From Quadrisphaera setariae (GTDB taxonomy: Bacteria; Actinomycetota; Actinomycetes; Actinomycetales; Quadrisphaeraceae): a stretch of DNA of 64,000 bases. The stretch's first letter is position 1; the number at the start of each line of letters is the position of its first letter. The stretch is from the NCBI RefSeq assembly GCF_008041935.1, contig NZ_VKAC01000019.1:1-64000 (forward strand), given 5' to 3'. Below the pieces are notes generated by a model that saw only the letters and a list, made by a program, of their open reading frames with translations, was not told the DNA's origin and did no database searches. The translations under genes and the position numbers were made by a program. Of the stretch, positions 53,337-61,593 are shown piece after piece.

Positions 53337-55685
53337 TCAGCCCGCGAGCGCCGCGGGGACCCGCGGGGTGGGGGCGGTGGACGGGTCGACGTCGTAGCGG
53401 TCGGCCATCATCAGCTTGTCCCACACCGCGACGAAGTCGCGCACGAAGCGCTCCTGCCCGTCGCGGGCGGCGTAGACCTCGGCGACGGCGCGCAGCTGGG
53501 CGTTGGACCCGAAGACCAGGTCGTTGCGGGTCGCCGTGTGCACCTGCACCCCGGTGTCGCGGTCGTCCAGGGTGAAGCGGGTCGGTCGACCAGCAGCGTC
53601 GTCGGCCGCGGCCCACTGGAGGTCCATGGTCGTCAGCGTGGTGAAGAAGTCCGTGGTCAGAGCGCCCACGCGCTCGGTGAACACGCCGTGGGCCGACCCG
53701 TCGTGGTTGCAGCCGAGCACGCGGAGCCCTCCCGTCAGCACCACCCACTCCGGGGCGGTCAGGCCGAGCAGGGACGCCTCGTCGAGGAAGAACCGCTCAG
53801 GGGCCACGTCGGTGACGCTCGCGAGGTCGGGCTGCTCGTAGTTGCGGAACCCGTCCACCACCGGCGCCAACCACTGGAACTGCGCGACGTCGGTCTGGTC
53901 CTGGGTCGCGTCGACCCGGCCGGGCGTGAAGGGCACCGAGACGGTGGAGCCCGCCGCCGCCGCGGCGTCCTCGACCGCCACGCAGCCGGCCAGGACGATG
54001 ACGTCGGCCAGGCTGACCCGGGCGGCGTCGCCGACAGCGGAGGCGTTGAACGCGGCGGCGACGTCGCGCAGGGCGGCCACCACCGGCACCGTGCGGCGGT
54101 TGACCGGCCAGTCCTTCTGGGGCTCCAGCGCGATCCGGGCCCCGTTGGCGCCGCCGCGCTTGTCGGACTCGCGGTGGGTCACCGCGGAGGAGAAGGCGGT
54201 GAAGGCGAGGTCGGAGACGGACAGCCCGGTGTCGTGCACGGCCCGCTTGAGCCGGTCGACGTCCGCTGCGGAGACCACGGGGTGCTCCCGCGCCGGCAGC
54301 GGGTCCTGCCAGATGAAGTCCTCCGCAGCCACGTCCGGGCCGAGGTAGCGCGACTTCGGGCCCATGTCGCGGTGGGTGAGCTTGTGCCAGGCCTTGGCGA
54401 ACTCGTCCGTGAACAGGTCGAAGTCGGCCAGGAAGCGCTGGCACACCTCGCGGTAGACCGGGTCGACCTTGAGGGCGATGTCGCTGGTCATCATCATCAG
54501 CGAGTGCTCGACGCCAGCGCGGTGGGCGTCGGGGGTCTTCGGCGCCGAGGGGTCCGACGGCGTCCACTGCAGCGCCCCGGCGGGGCTGCGGGTCTGCTCC
54601 CACTCGTACCGGAAGAGGTTCTCCAGGTAGGAGTTGTCCCACTGCGTGGGGCTCGGTGTCCAGGAGCCCTCGATGCCGTTGGTCATCGTGTGCTCGGCGT
54701 TCCCGGAGCCCACGGGGTTGTGCCAGCCCAGGCCCATCGCCTCCATGGGGGCGTTCTCCGGGGGCGCGCCGATCTGGTCCGCGGGGACCGCGCCGTGGCT
54801 CTTGCCGAAGGCGTGGCCGCCGGCGATGAGCGCGACGGTCTCGACGTCGTTCATCGCCATCCGACCGAAAGTGATGCGGATGTCGACCGCCGAGGCGGCG
54901 GGGTCGCCGTTCGCACCCGGGCCCTCGGGGTTGACGTAGATGAGCGCCTGGTGGGAGGCCGCCAGCGGCTGCTGGAGCTCGTAGCCGGGCTCGCCGGGCT
55001 CCGCCGTCCACCGGCCGCTGCGGTCGACCATGTCGTCATAGGAGCCGGGGTCGGTCATGTCGAGGTGCTCGGGGCCCCAGTAGGTGGCGTCGTCGGCCTC
55101 CCACGCGTCCCGGCGTCCCCCGCCGAAGCCGATGGTGGGGAACCCCATGACCTCCAGCGCGCAGTTGCCGGTGAGCACGATGAGGTCGGCCCAGGACAGG
55201 GCGGCGCCGTACTTCTGCTTGACCGGCCACAGCAGCCGCCGCGACTTGTCGGTGTTGCCGTTGTCCCACCAGCTGCTGATCGGCGCGAACCGCTGCATCG
55301 CCTGACCGGCGCCGCCGCGCCCGTCCGCGATGCGGTAGGTGCCGGCCGAGTGCCAGGCCATGCGGACCATCTGCGGCGCGTAGTTCCCGTAGTCCGACGG
55401 CCACCACGAGACCGACGTGGTGAGGAGCCGGGTGATGTCCGCCTTGAGCTCTTCGAGGTCGATGGTGGCGAAGGCGGCGGGGTGGTCGAGGTCGGCCAGC
55501 GGGTCGGCCGCACGACCGTCGCGGTGCAGCTGCTCGACGCGCAGCCGGTCGGGGTACCAGTCCGAGAGCGTCGGCGGTGACGTCTGCGCGCCACCGACGG
55601 TGTTCCCGCCGAAGGGGCACTTCCCCTCCAGGACGTCGTCGTAGGTGGAGTAGCCGGTGGCGTCTGCTGCGGGGTTCGCGGTCAT
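53337..55685 (-). CDS. katG: catalase-peroxidase
   Basis: The 782-residue bifunctional heme enzyme breaks down hydrogen peroxide and has peroxidase activity. The distal triad Arg-Trp-His is in [13 protein letters not shown] (near residue 105), the Tyr of the Met-Tyr-Trp adduct in IYVNPEGP, and the proximal His in [10 protein letters not shown]. Both the catalytic N-terminal and the degenerate C-terminal peroxidase domains are complete. ATG 55685 is preceded by GAGAGG. No furA gene is adjacent, unlike many actinomycetes. Confidence 0.96.
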   Translation of the reverse strand: MTANPAADATGYSTYDDVLEGKCPFGGNTVGGAQTSPPTLSDWYPDRLRVEQLHRDGRAADPLADLDHPAAFATIDLEELKADITRLLTTSVSWWPSDYGNYAPQMVRMAWHSAGTYRIADGRGGAGQAMQRFAPISSWWDNGNTDKSRRLLWPVKQKYGAALSWADLIVLTGNCALEVMGFPTIGFGGGRRDAWEADDATYWGPEHLDMTDPGSYDDMVDRSGRWTAEPGEPGYELQQPLAASHQALIYVNPEGPGANGDPAASAVDIRITFGRMAMNDVETVALIAGGHAFGKSHGAVPADQIGAPPENAPMEAMGLGWHNPVGSGNAEHTMTNGIEGSWTPSPTQWDNSYLENLFRYEWEQTRSPAGALQWTPSDPSAPKTPDAHRAGVEHSLMMMTSDIALKVDPVYREVCQRFLADFDLFTDEFAKAWHKLTHRDMGPKSRYLGPDVAAEDFIWQDPLPAREHPVVSAADVDRLKRAVHDTGLSVSDLAFTAFSSAVTHRESDKRGGANGARIALEPQKDWPVNRRTVPVVAALRDVAAAFNASAVGDAARVSLADVIVLAGCVAVEDAAAAAGSTVSVPFTPGRVDATQDQTDVAQFQWLAPVVDGFRNYEQPDLASVTDVAPERFFLDEASLLGLTAPEWVVLTGGLRVLGCNHDGSAHGVFTERVGALTTDFFTTLTTMDLQWAAADDAAGRPTRFTLDDRDTGVQVHTATRNDLVFGSNAQLRAVAEVYAARDGQERFVRDFVAVWDKLMMADRYDVDPSTAPTPRVPAALAG

Positions 55686-55939
55686 GGCTGGGACCTCTCG
55701 GAGAGCTGGGCGGCAGGGCCTCTGCTCACGGGGTCCGGTGCACGGCGGGCCCTCCGCGGGCCGGGGACACGACCGCGTCCCGCCCCTGGAGATGCCCCGC
55801 GGCGCACCCGTCCCGTCCTCCGACGGGACTGCTCGTGGCCCCCGACCTACCACCGCCGCGATCGTAGATCGACCCCGACGGTTCCGCCGGTCGTGACGAT
55901 CAACGCAGGTCAGAGCCCCGCCGCCACACCTCGGACCCG

Positions 55940-56662
55940 TCAGACGGCGGTGCCCACCAGCGAGCCGATGCCGTACGTCACGGCCATCGCCACCGCCCCA
56001 CCGATCACCGTGCGGAGCACCGCCCGCTGGGCGCCCGCCCCGCCGAGCCGCGCGCTCACCGCACCCGTCAGCGCCAGCGCCAGCAGCACCGCCACCACCG
56101 TGGCCACCACCTGCGCGGGCGCCGGGATGAGCAGCGCGGCCAGCAGCGGCAGCAGCGCGCCGACGGTGAACGAGCCCATCGAGGCCCACGCCGCCTGCCA
56201 CGGCTTGACCACCTCGTCGGGGTCGAGGTTGAGCTCGGCCTCGGCGTGGGCGCGCAGCGCGTCCTTCTCGGTCAGCGCGACGGCCACCTCACGGGCGAGC
56301 TCGGTCGGGATCCCCTTGGCCTCGTAGATGGCCGCGAGCTCGGCCAGCTCCTCCTCAGGCGTCTCCGCCAGCTCGCGCCGCTCCAGGGCGAGGAGGGCGT
56401 TCTGCGTGTCCTTCTGGGTGCTCACCGAGACGTACTCGCCCACCGCCATCGACAGCGCACCGGCCACCAGACCGGCGGTGCCCGCGGTGAACAGGACGCT
56501 GCGGTCCGTCGTGGCGCCGAGCACGCCCAGCACGATGCCGGCCACCGACACGATGCCGTCGTTGGCGCCCAGCACCCCGGCCCGCAGCCAGTTCAGCCGG
56601 TCGCCGATGCCGCGGTGCAGCGCGGGCTCGGCAGCGGGGGGTGCGACTGCGTCGTTGGTCAC
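55940..56662 (-). CDS. VIT1/CCC1-family iron/manganese transporter
   Basis: The 240-residue protein has the VIT1/CCC1 layout: [20 protein letters not shown] as the first helix, a cytoplasmic region rich in Glu ([20 protein letters not shown]) that binds metal, and three further helices. It moves Fe2+ or Mn2+ out of the cytoplasm. Its place beside katG and a metal-efflux operon suggests a metal/oxidative-stress cluster. GTG 56662 is the start. Confidence 0.88.
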   Translation of the reverse strand: MTNDAVAPPAAEPALHRGIGDRLNWLRAGVLGANDGIVSVAGIVLGVLGATTDRSVLFTAGTAGLVAGALSMAVGEYVSVSTQKDTQNALLALERRELAETPEEELAELAAIYEAKGIPTELAREVAVALTEKDALRAHAEAELNLDPDEVVKPWQAAWASMGSFTVGALLPLLAALLIPAPAQVVATVVAVLLALALTGAVSARLGGAGAQRAVLRTVIGGAVAMAVTYGIGSLVGTAV

Positions 56663-56803
56663 GGATCCCAGTCTGCCGAGGGCCTCGCCGGCCGATCTCG
56701 TGAGGCGGGCCTTGCGAAGGAGCGCCTCTCCTCACCTTCGCCCCGCCGCACGGGCCGCCTCACGGGCGCCGTCGACGGCTCACAGCCAGCAGGGACAGCA
56801 GGG

Positions 56804-58780
56804 TCAGGCCCCCCACGCACCGCGACGCAGCAGCCGCAGCCCGTTGAGCGCCACCACCACGGTCGAGCCCTCGTGGCCGGCGACGGCCAGCGGCAGCGGC
56901 AGAGCGCCCACGAGGTCCCAGGTCACCAGCGTGACGATGAACGCCGCCGCGATGACGAGGTTGGCCACCACCAGCCGGTGCGCCCGCCGCGACAGGGCGA
57001 CGACGGCGGGCACCGCGGTCAGCTCGTCCCGGATGACGACGAGGTCGGCGGTCTCCAGGGCCAGGTCCGACCCGTGCCGGCCCATGGCCACCCCGGTGCT
57101 GGCGGCGGCGAGGGCGGGAGCGTCGTTGACACCGTCGCCGACCACCATCACGGGCACCCCGCGACGCTCGAGGTCGGCCACCACGGCGGCCTTCTGCTCC
57201 GGCAGCAGGTGCGCGTGCACGGCGGTGATGCCGGTGCGCGCCGCGACGTCCGCCGCGGTGGCGGCGTCGTCGCCGGTGAGCAGGTGCACCGGGTGCCCGT
57301 GGACGTCCTCGGTGAGAGCGCGGGTGCGGGCCACGGCGTCGGGGGCGTCCGGGCGCAGCGCGTCGCGCAGCACCACCGAGCCGACGCGCTCCCCGTCGAG
57401 GAGGACGTCGACGACGGTCCCGACCAGCCCCTCACCGCCCTCGCCACCCCTGTCAGCGGCCTGGAGCACCTGCACGCGCCTGCCGTCGAGCACGCCCTCC
57501 ACCCCGCGTCCCGGCAGGGCCCGGAAGTCCTCGGCCGCGCGGGGGCCCTCGTCGTCGTCCTGCTCTGCCGGGGTGTCCGCGGCGCGGACGAGTGCGCGGC
57601 CCAGGGGGTGCTCGCTGTGCCGCTCGACGGCGGCGGCCAGCCGCAGCACCTCGTCGCGGCTGCGGCCGGAGACGGGCAGGACGTCGACCACCTCGGGGGC
57701 GCCCTGCGTGAGCGTGCCGGTCTTGTCGAAGGCCACCACCTGCGTGCGCCCGAGGCGCTCCATGACGGTGGCGGACTTCACGAGCACCCCGTGGCGGCCG
57801 GCGTTCGCGATGGCGGCGAGCAGCGGCGGCATCGTGGAGAGGACCACCGCGCAGGGCGACGCGACGATCATGAACGTGATGGCGCGCAGCAGGGTGGGCC
57901 GGAACTCCTGCCCGAGCGCGAGCGGCACGGTGAACACCAGCAGCGTGGCGACGACGACGCCGAGGGAGTACCGCTGCTCGACCCGCTCGATGAAGAGCTG
58001 GCGGGCGGCCTTGGTCCGGGACGCCTCGCTGACGAGGGCCACCACGCGGGCGATGACGGAGTCGCTGGCGGCGCGGGTGACGCGCACGGTGAGCGCGCCG
58101 GTGCCGTTGACCGTGCCGGAGAGGACCTCGTCGCCGACCTCGCGGCGCACGGGCACCGACTCGCCCGTGACCGCGGCCTGGTCGACCTCGCTGACGCCGT
58201 CGACGACCACGCCGTCGCCCCCCACGCGCTCACCGGGGCGCACGAGGATGACGTGGTCGACGGCGAGGTCCGCCGCATCCACCTCGCGCTCGCGCTCGCG
58301 CGCCCCGCCGCCGGGCCCGTTGACCAGCAGGGTGGCGCGCTCGGGCGCCAGGGTGAGCAGGCTCGTGACGGAGTCGGCGGTGCGCTGGGTGACGAGCGCC
58401 TCCAGGGCGCCGCTGGTGGCGAAGATGACGATGAGCAGCGCGCCGTCGAAGACCTGGCCGATGCTCGCGGCGGCGATGGCCGCGACGATCATCAGCAGGT
58501 CGACGTCGAGGGTCCTCTCCCGCAGGGCGGTGGTGCCCGCCCAGGCGGGCTCCCAGCCGCCGGCGACGCAGCAGGCCAGGTACAGCCCCCACCACAGCGG
58601 CGCGGGCGCCCCGGCCAGCTGCAGCGGCCAGGCGACGAGGAAGAGCAGCAGCGCGAGGGCCGCCCACCGCACCTCGGGCAGGCGGACGCCGGTGGCCAGC
58701 AGGGACGGCGGCTCCGCGAGGACACGACCGCCGGGGCGCACGTCCGCGGCGGGGCGCGGGTCGGTGAGGGTGCTGGTCAC
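56804..58780 (-). CDS. P1B-4-type metal-transporting ATPase (CtpJ/CoaT-like)
   Basis: The 658-residue P-type ATPase has the membrane motif SPC (SPCAVVLSTMPP) and HEGST in the last helix, the signature of the P1B-4 group that exports Co2+, Fe2+ or Ni2+. The catalytic motifs TGES, DKTGTLT (phospho-Asp near residue 348), SEHPLG and GDGVNDAPAL are present. There is no N-terminal metal-binding domain, as in CtpD/CtpJ. GTGA overlap with the ArsR-type sensor gene defines an operon. This parallels nmtR-ctpJ of mycobacteria. Confidence 0.9.
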   Translation of the reverse strand: MTSTLTDPRPAADVRPGGRVLAEPPSLLATGVRLPEVRWAALALLLFLVAWPLQLAGAPAPLWWGLYLACCVAGGWEPAWAGTTALRERTLDVDLLMIVAAIAAASIGQVFDGALLIVIFATSGALEALVTQRTADSVTSLLTLAPERATLLVNGPGGGAREREREVDAADLAVDHVILVRPGERVGGDGVVVDGVSEVDQAAVTGESVPVRREVGDEVLSGTVNGTGALTVRVTRAASDSVIARVVALVSEASRTKAARQLFIERVEQRYSLGVVVATLLVFTVPLALGQEFRPTLLRAITFMIVASPCAVVLSTMPPLLAAIANAGRHGVLVKSATVMERLGRTQVVAFDKTGTLTQGAPEVVDVLPVSGRSRDEVLRLAAAVERHSEHPLGRALVRAADTPAEQDDDEGPRAAEDFRALPGRGVEGVLDGRRVQVLQAADRGGEGGEGLVGTVVDVLLDGERVGSVVLRDALRPDAPDAVARTRALTEDVHGHPVHLLTGDDAATAADVAARTGITAVHAHLLPEQKAAVVADLERRGVPVMVVGDGVNDAPALAAASTGVAMGRHGSDLALETADLVVIRDELTAVPAVVALSRRAHRLVVANLVIAAAFIVTLVTWDLVGALPLPLAVAGHEGSTVVVALNGLRLLRRGAWGA

Positions 58781-59193
58781 GGGGTGGCTCCCTGCTCGTC
58801 GTCGTGCTGGTCGTGCTGGTCGTGCTGGTCGAGCGGGGAGGGGTGGGAGTGGTGGTGGCGCGGGGTGCCGCCGAGGGCGTGCTCGGCCTGGAAGATCGCA
58901 TCGGTCACCAGCTGCGGCACGTGCTCGTTGGCGAGCCGGTAGAAGACGCGCACGCCGTCACCGCGGGTGGTGACGATCCGCGCGAGCCGCAGCTTGGCGA
59001 GGTGCTGGGAGACGGACGCCGGGGACCTGCCCACCACCTCGGCGAGGTGGTTGACGGACAGCTCCCCGGCGTCCTTGAGGGCCAGGAGGATCCGCACGCG
59101 CGTGGCGTCGGCGAGCATCGAGAAGACCTCGACGGCCAGCTCGACGTAGTCGCTGTCCGGTAGACGTCCGCACGTCCGCTTATCTTCGCGCAC
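58777..59193 (-). CDS. ArsR/SmtB-family metal sensor, NmtR/KmtR-like
   Basis: The 138-residue protein has the ArsR winged helix (LSVNHLAEVVGRSPASVSQHL) and an alpha-5 segment (LVTDAIFQAEHALGG) like that of the Ni/Co sensors NmtR and KmtR. The C-terminus is His-rich (RHHHSHPS, then three Asp-Gln-His repeats), which may bind metal. It should release its operator when metal is in excess and allow expression of the ATPase. GTG 59193 follows TATCTA by 6 nt, so the operon appears leaderless. Confidence 0.88.
   Translation of the reverse strand: MREDKRTCGRLPDSDYVELAVEVFSMLADATRVRILLALKDAGELSVNHLAEVVGRSPASVSQHLAKLRLARIVTTRGDGVRVFYRLANEHVPQLVTDAIFQAEHALGGTPRHHHSHPSPLDQHDQHDQHDDEQGATP
58803..58829 (-). 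repeat. 9-bp tandem repeat coding the His-rich tail of the metal sensor
   Basis: CGTGCTGGT is repeated three times. On the minus strand it encodes Asp-Gln-His repeats at the C-terminus of the ArsR protein. Confidence 0.88.
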
Positions 59194-59203
59194 GCTTAGA
59201 TAA
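59180..59203. promoter_or_regulatory. ArsR operator across the -10 element and start codon
   Basis: TTATCT-N12-AGATAA is an AT-rich inverted repeat typical of ArsR/SmtB operators. On the operon strand its first arm contains the -10 element TATCTA and its second arm lies within codons 3-5 of the sensor gene. Confidence 0.72.
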
Positions 59204-59266
59204 TGGCACGGCCGTCGCGGGCACCCCCGCCGTCGTGGTCCTCAGCGGTGCTAGGTGCTCACGGGC

Positions 59267-59920
59267 TCATCGGCGCCACAGCAGGTGGTGCACCACGCCG
59301 CTGGGGCTCGGGACCACCTCGCGGTGGAACCTGTCGTCCAGGTCCTCGGCCGAGGTCCACAGGCGGGTGCCCGCACCCAGCTCCAGGGGGACGACGGCGA
59401 CGTGCAGCTCGTCGACGAGGTCGGCCTCGAGGAAGGAGCGGATGCTCTGCGCTCCCCCGCCCAGGCGGACGTCGAGACCGCCCGCGGCGGCCTTCGCCTG
59501 CTCCGCGACAGCGGCGGGCGGCGCGTCGGTGAAGTGGAACGTCGTGTCGGAGAGCGTGAAGGACGGACGCAGGTGGTGCGTCATGACGAAGACCGGCGTG
59601 TGGAACGGCGGCTCGTCGCCCCACCACCCCTGCCACCGCTCGACGTCGCGCTCGGTCCACGGGCCGCGGTGGGGGCTGAACTTGTTCGCCCCCATGATCT
59701 CCGCACCGATCCCGTGGTGGAAGTCGCGGACGAGGTGGTCGTCGAGGCCCCTCGTCCCGCCCGGGCCCGGCCGGCCGGGGAAGCTGGCGGTGGCGAACAT
59801 CCAGCCCGCCATCTGGCGCGGGTCGGCGTGCCCGAAGGGACGCTCGAGGCTCTGCCCCTCGCCGGCGCCGTAGCCGTCGGTGGAGACGGAGAAGTTCTGG
59901 ACCTTGAGCAGCTGCGACAC
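59267..59920 (-). CDS. RibD C-terminal / DHFR-like reductase
   Basis: The 217-residue protein is a second member of the DHFR-like superfamily: QNFSVSTDGYGAGE at the start, GAEIMGANKFSPHRGPW, PVFVMTHHLRPSF, the NADPH loop RLGGGAQSIRSFLEA and VVPLELGAGTRLW. The substrate is unknown. GTG 59920 has GGAGGA upstream. It is divergent from the HAD-like fragment. Confidence 0.88.
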   Translation of the reverse strand: MSQLLKVQNFSVSTDGYGAGEGQSLERPFGHADPRQMAGWMFATASFPGRPGPGGTRGLDDHLVRDFHHGIGAEIMGANKFSPHRGPWTERDVERWQGWWGDEPPFHTPVFVMTHHLRPSFTLSDTTFHFTDAPPAAVAEQAKAAAGGLDVRLGGGAQSIRSFLEADLVDELHVAVVPLELGAGTRLWTSAEDLDDRFHREVVPSPSGVVHHLLWRR

Positions 59921-60055
59921 GTGCGTCCTCCAGGAGGTGCGAGACCGGTGGCTCCCCCACCTGGACCGGACGGCGGCGCCGGACTCATCGTGGCGCTCGC
60001 CACCGACAGGTCACCGGCAGATCAACGACGCGTCGGCGCTCTAGCCTCGCGGACC

Positions 60056-60466
60056 GTGGACCGGGTCGTCGTCGTCGACCACTGCCGACGTCGGGACTGG
60101 CTGCCCGTGCTGACCAGCCTCGCGTGGACGGTGGTGACGGCGCACCTGGCGCAGCGCTTCGGCTTCGCGCTCAGCGGTGGGCCGGCACCGGGGGTGGTCG
60201 ATGGGGCGTTCACCGGCGGGGTGGGGCGCTACTGGGACGAGCGCGCTGAGGCGCTGGCGGTCGCCGCGGCGCACGGGGTCGCGCCCGCGCGGTGCCTCAC
60301 CCTCGGCGACAGCCGCTCCGATCTGCCGCTGTTCGCCGCCGTCGGCGGAACGGTCGCCGTGAACGCCTCAGCGGAGTGCGTCGCCGCGGCGTCGACGTCC
60401 CTGATGACGCAGGACCTGGCGGACGCCAACCCCCTCCTCGACGACCTCGCCGCGTCGGGGTGCTGA
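60056..60466 (+). pseudogene. HAD-hydrolase fragment lacking the N-terminal catalytic motif
   Basis: Only the C-terminal part of a HAD-type phosphatase is recognisable: RYWDERAEALAVAAAHGVA, then LTLGDSRSDLPLFAAVG with the metal-binding GDSxxDLP motif and VAVNAS. The DxDGT nucleophile motif and cap are missing; the 136-residue frame begins at GTG 60056, 8 nt after TAGCCT. It may be a decayed gene, or a small protein that reuses the domain. The immediate downstream gene is also broken, which supports decay. Confidence 0.55.
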
Positions 60467-60471
60467 CCCGC

Positions 60472-61453
60472 GTGAACAGCCCCACCAAGAACCGTCAGCC
60501 CCTGCCGGTGCTCCGGGCACTGACGGCACGCGCCTACGGCTCGACTGAGGTCGCCGAGGACGGCGACGAGACGTGGGTCTGCGAGCTCGGCCACGGCCTC
60601 TTCAACGCGGTGCACCGGATCCGCCTGCGCTCGGGGCGGCTCGTGGTGCTCAAAGGTCGCACCGCCACCGCACCTGGAGGTCATGACCTACGAGCGCGAC
60701 GCGATGGCCACCGAGCTGGTGGCGCTGGAGGTGCTGCGGGAGCGCACGGGCGTCCCGGTTCCGGGGGTGCACGCCGTCGACAGGTCGCGGGCCCTGTGCG
60801 ACGCCGACCGCTTCTTCATGGAGCACGTCGACGGCGAGGACCTGGACGTCGTCCGCGACCGCTGACTGCTGGCCGACGTCAGCGCGTGCCTGGAGCAGGT
60901 CGGCGCCCTCACGCGCGAGGTCGGCACCGTCTGCGGGCCCGGCTTCGGGCGGCTCGTCGGGCCGGTGGGCCACGACTGGACGTCCACCTTCCTCGGGATT
61001 CTGGATGACGTCATCGACGACGGCGAGCGCCGTCGCGTCGACCTGGGATGCAGCACTGCGGAGCTGCGAGCCGTCGCTCTGGCCGGCGCACCGGCACTGG
61101 GCGAGGTGACCGAAGCGCGACTGGTGGCGTGGGACCTGCGGCCGGGCAACTGCAGGGTGCGGGACGGGCGCGTCGTCGCCGTCGTGGACCACGAGCGCGC
61201 ATCCTCCGGCGGCCCCTTCGCCGAGTTCGGCTTCGCGGCGCTCGAGACGGGCTGGTGGGGCGACACCTCGGCCTTCGTCCGCAGTTACGGGTGGGCACCG
61301 ACCTCGGCGGCGCAGCTCACGCGACAGCGGCTCTACGACCTGCACCTGGCGCTGGTGCAGGTGGTCGAGACGGCGCACCGGGGACACCTTGACGGGGAGC
61401 AGGCCGACTGGGCGCGAGCCCGGGTCCGGGACTGCGTGCGGTTGTCGGCGTAG
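60472..61453 (+). pseudogene. phosphotransferase (APH family) with frameshift and stop
   Basis: Read through, this is a complete APH-type kinase: the N-terminal lobe with VVLK, the middle with MTYERDAMATELVALEVL, the catalytic loop AWDLRPGNCRV and VVDHERASSGGPFAEFGF. The frame is broken by an extra A in a run of three (60652-60654): removing one base restores VVLKVAPPPHLEVMTYERD. A TGA at 60863-60865 then interrupts the second frame between VVRDR and LLADVSACLEQV. Two independent lesions make a non-functional gene the best explanation. Confidence 0.85.
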
Positions 61454-61593
61454 CCAGCTGGACGGGCTCCCCCGGGGGTCGCTGTCCGCTTCCGGGGTTT
61501 TGTGGGCTGTGCCGCTGGGCGGTCGGTCCCCAGAAGTCGTTAAGCGCGCTTGCTCCCGTTATCAGCGCAGCCCGTTGGGGGCGCCTCGCCATC
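61454..61593. other. intergenic stretch without recognised gene
   Basis: This 140-bp gap separates two decayed genes. Its third (about 61530-61570, GTCGTTAAGCGCGCTTGCTC and following) is less GC-rich than its surroundings. I saw no tRNA cloverleaf, promoter or att core that I could support. Confidence 0.4.

Noticed and set aside
55859-55871. CGATC-GTA-GATCG palindrome upstream of katG, possible Fur-type site
   Set aside because: It is short, does not resemble an AT-rich Fur box, and no furA gene is adjacent.
60863-60865. In-frame TGA read as selenocysteine
   Set aside because: The upstream frameshift in the same gene and the lack of a selenocysteine-type catalytic context make a pseudogene far more likely.
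61500-61593. Possible tRNA or attachment site in the less GC-rich gap
   Set aside because: No cloverleaf with a CCA-adjacent acceptor stem or T-loop (GTTCRAnnC) could be built, and no matching repeat was found elsewhere in the window.
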